Shown: positions 4,685 to 5,261 of the stretch, one piece after another | Position numbering within the stretch: the first letter of the stretch is position 1 | Layout: each line of letters starts with the position of its first letter | NCBI GenBank assembly: GCA_030544185.1 | Contig: JAUNRO010000235.1 | Span: 1-5,261 of the forward strand | Direction: 5' to 3' | Length of the DNA stretch: 5,261 nucleotides | From: Propionibacteriaceae bacterium | Lineage (GTDB): Bacteria; Actinomycetota; Actinomycetes; Propionibacteriales; Propionibacteriaceae | Notes under the pieces: generated by a model | The model's input: only the letters and a program-made list of their open reading frames with translations | Databases searched by the model: none | Told to the model about the DNA's origin: nothing | Position numbers and translations under genes: made by a program

Positions 4685-5261
4685 TCAGTACTGGCGTGCG
4701 GCCCGGACCGCCTGACCGCCATAGCCCGAGCCGAACAACACCGCATGCACCAGCAGCGGGTGCAGTTGATGCAGCGGGATCAGGTCCTGCCAGTCCGGCG
4801 GGAGGCCTGCGCTCTCGGCGTACGCATCGAGGGTCCTCGGCAACTGCCGGCTGCCGAACAGGGCCAGCATCGCGAGGTCGGTGATCGGATGCCCGCCGTG
4901 CGCGGCGGGGTCGATGAGCGTCCAGCCGCCGGGGGTGATGATGACGTTGCCGGACCACAGGTCGCCGTGGATCCGGCCCGGCGGCCGGTCGTCATCGAAC
5001 TCCCCGGCCTCCAGGCGCTCGCACAGGGCGCTGATCAGCTCGTGCCCGCGGGCGTCGAGACTGCCGCCTGCCCGCGCCTGGTCAGCGAACGGTCGGACGC
5101 GGTGACGGGCATAGAACGTGCCCCACGTCGGCTCGGTGCGGTTGTCCTGGGGCAGCGGCCCGATATATGCCTGGGTGCCCGCGCCCGGCGGCGGTGCGCC
5201 CCAGCCGCCGGCCCCCGCCGCGTGCGTGCGGGCCAAGTCGCGACCGAACCGTTCTGCATCC
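4685..5261 (-). CDS. Fructosamine kinase family protein (N-terminal part beyond window)
   Basis: The frame is open from the right edge (first whole codon at 5260-5258) to TGA at 4687-4685, giving 192 residues of a protein whose family usually runs to about 250-300. The fructosamine/ketosamine-3-kinase family (aminoglycoside-phosphotransferase-like fold) phosphorylates sugar amines on glycated proteins or small molecules so that the adduct decomposes. Seen in order: DAERFGRDLARTHAAGA at the edge, AYIGPLPQDN, WGTFYARHRVRPF, the catalytic loop HGDLWSGN (4969-4946; Asp at 4963-4961), the metal-binding DPAAHGG (Asp 4912-4910), TDLAMLALFG, and the C-terminal LHQLHPLLVHAVLFGSGYGGQA. A TTG at 5236-5234 is not the start: homology-like sequence continues upstream of it without a stop. 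The missing part should hold the ATP-binding lobe. It converges on the hydrolase with a 15-nt gap and looks like a separate unit. Substrate is uncertain (ribulosamines and erythrulosamines are suggested for bacterial members). Confidence 0.92.
   Translation of the reverse strand, partial: DAERFGRDLARTHAAGAGGWGAPPPGAGTQAYIGPLPQDNRTEPTWGTFYARHRVRPFADQARAGGSLDARGHELISALCERLEAGEFDDDRPPGRIHGDLWSGNVIITPGGWTLIDPAAHGGHPITDLAMLALFGSRQLPRTLDAYAESAGLPPDWQDLIPLHQLHPLLVHAVLFGSGYGGQAVRAARQY

Noticed and set aside
4891..4912. DPAAHGG instead of DPAxYYG in the fructosamine kinase metal-binding motif as an active-site change
   Set aside because: The essential Asp and HGDxWxGN loop are intact, and I recall HGG at this place in many actinobacterial members, so it looks like normal family variation.
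1..5261. Mobile elements, CRISPR repeats, tRNA or rRNA genes
   Set aside because: No transposase or integrase signatures, no regularly spaced repeats, and no cloverleaf or rRNA-like segments were seen on either strand.

Overview
The window is a high-GC (by eye roughly two thirds G+C) bacterial chromosome segment, most likely from an actinobacterium (Actinomycetota). The best evidence is the DUF3073 gene, an essentially actinobacterial family, lying directly after purF-purM. GTG starts, near-exclusive AAC/CAC use and a promoter -10 box of the TAnnnT type fit this. Genus cannot be assigned. Everything reads as ordinary chromosomal backbone: I see no insertion sequence, prophage, CRISPR array, tRNA or rRNA.

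Layout. The left edge (2-85, +) is the last 27 codons of an unrecognised gene, overlapped by 8 nt by a DUF1992 (DnaJ-homologue subfamily C member 28 conserved domain) gene at 78-551. A 130-nt gap follows. It carries a perfect 10-bp inverted repeat (615-624 / 646-655) and a TAGGCT -10-like box before purF (682-2229, +), the Fe-S type amidophosphoribosyltransferase of de novo purine synthesis. purF overlaps purM (2216-3289, +; AIR synthetase) by 14 nt, and purM's Shine-Dalgarno lies inside the codons for PurF's acidic C-terminal tail. A 165-nt gap (3290-3454) holds a plausible promoter with a nested dyad over the -10 and predicted start, then a small DUF3073 gene (3455-3679, +). An alpha/beta-hydrolase gene (3686-4669, +) follows after 6 nt in the same reading frame. 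A partial fructosamine-kinase-family gene (4685 to the right edge, -) converges on the hydrolase with only 15 nt between stops; a short hairpin spans the junction.

How the genes relate. PurF (step 1) and PurM (step 5) of IMP synthesis are translationally coupled. DUF3073 and the hydrolase appear to form a second transcription unit with their own promoter and tight translational linkage. The fructosamine kinase family member is probably an independent unit for repair of glycated amines.

I found no convincing new multi-gene system. The items most worth a second look are small: the inverted repeat at purF, the dyad over the DUF3073 promoter, the dual-use purF/purM overlap, the in-frame DUF3073/hydrolase junction, and a strong tyrosine-specific preference for TAT over TAC that contradicts the rest of the codon usage.
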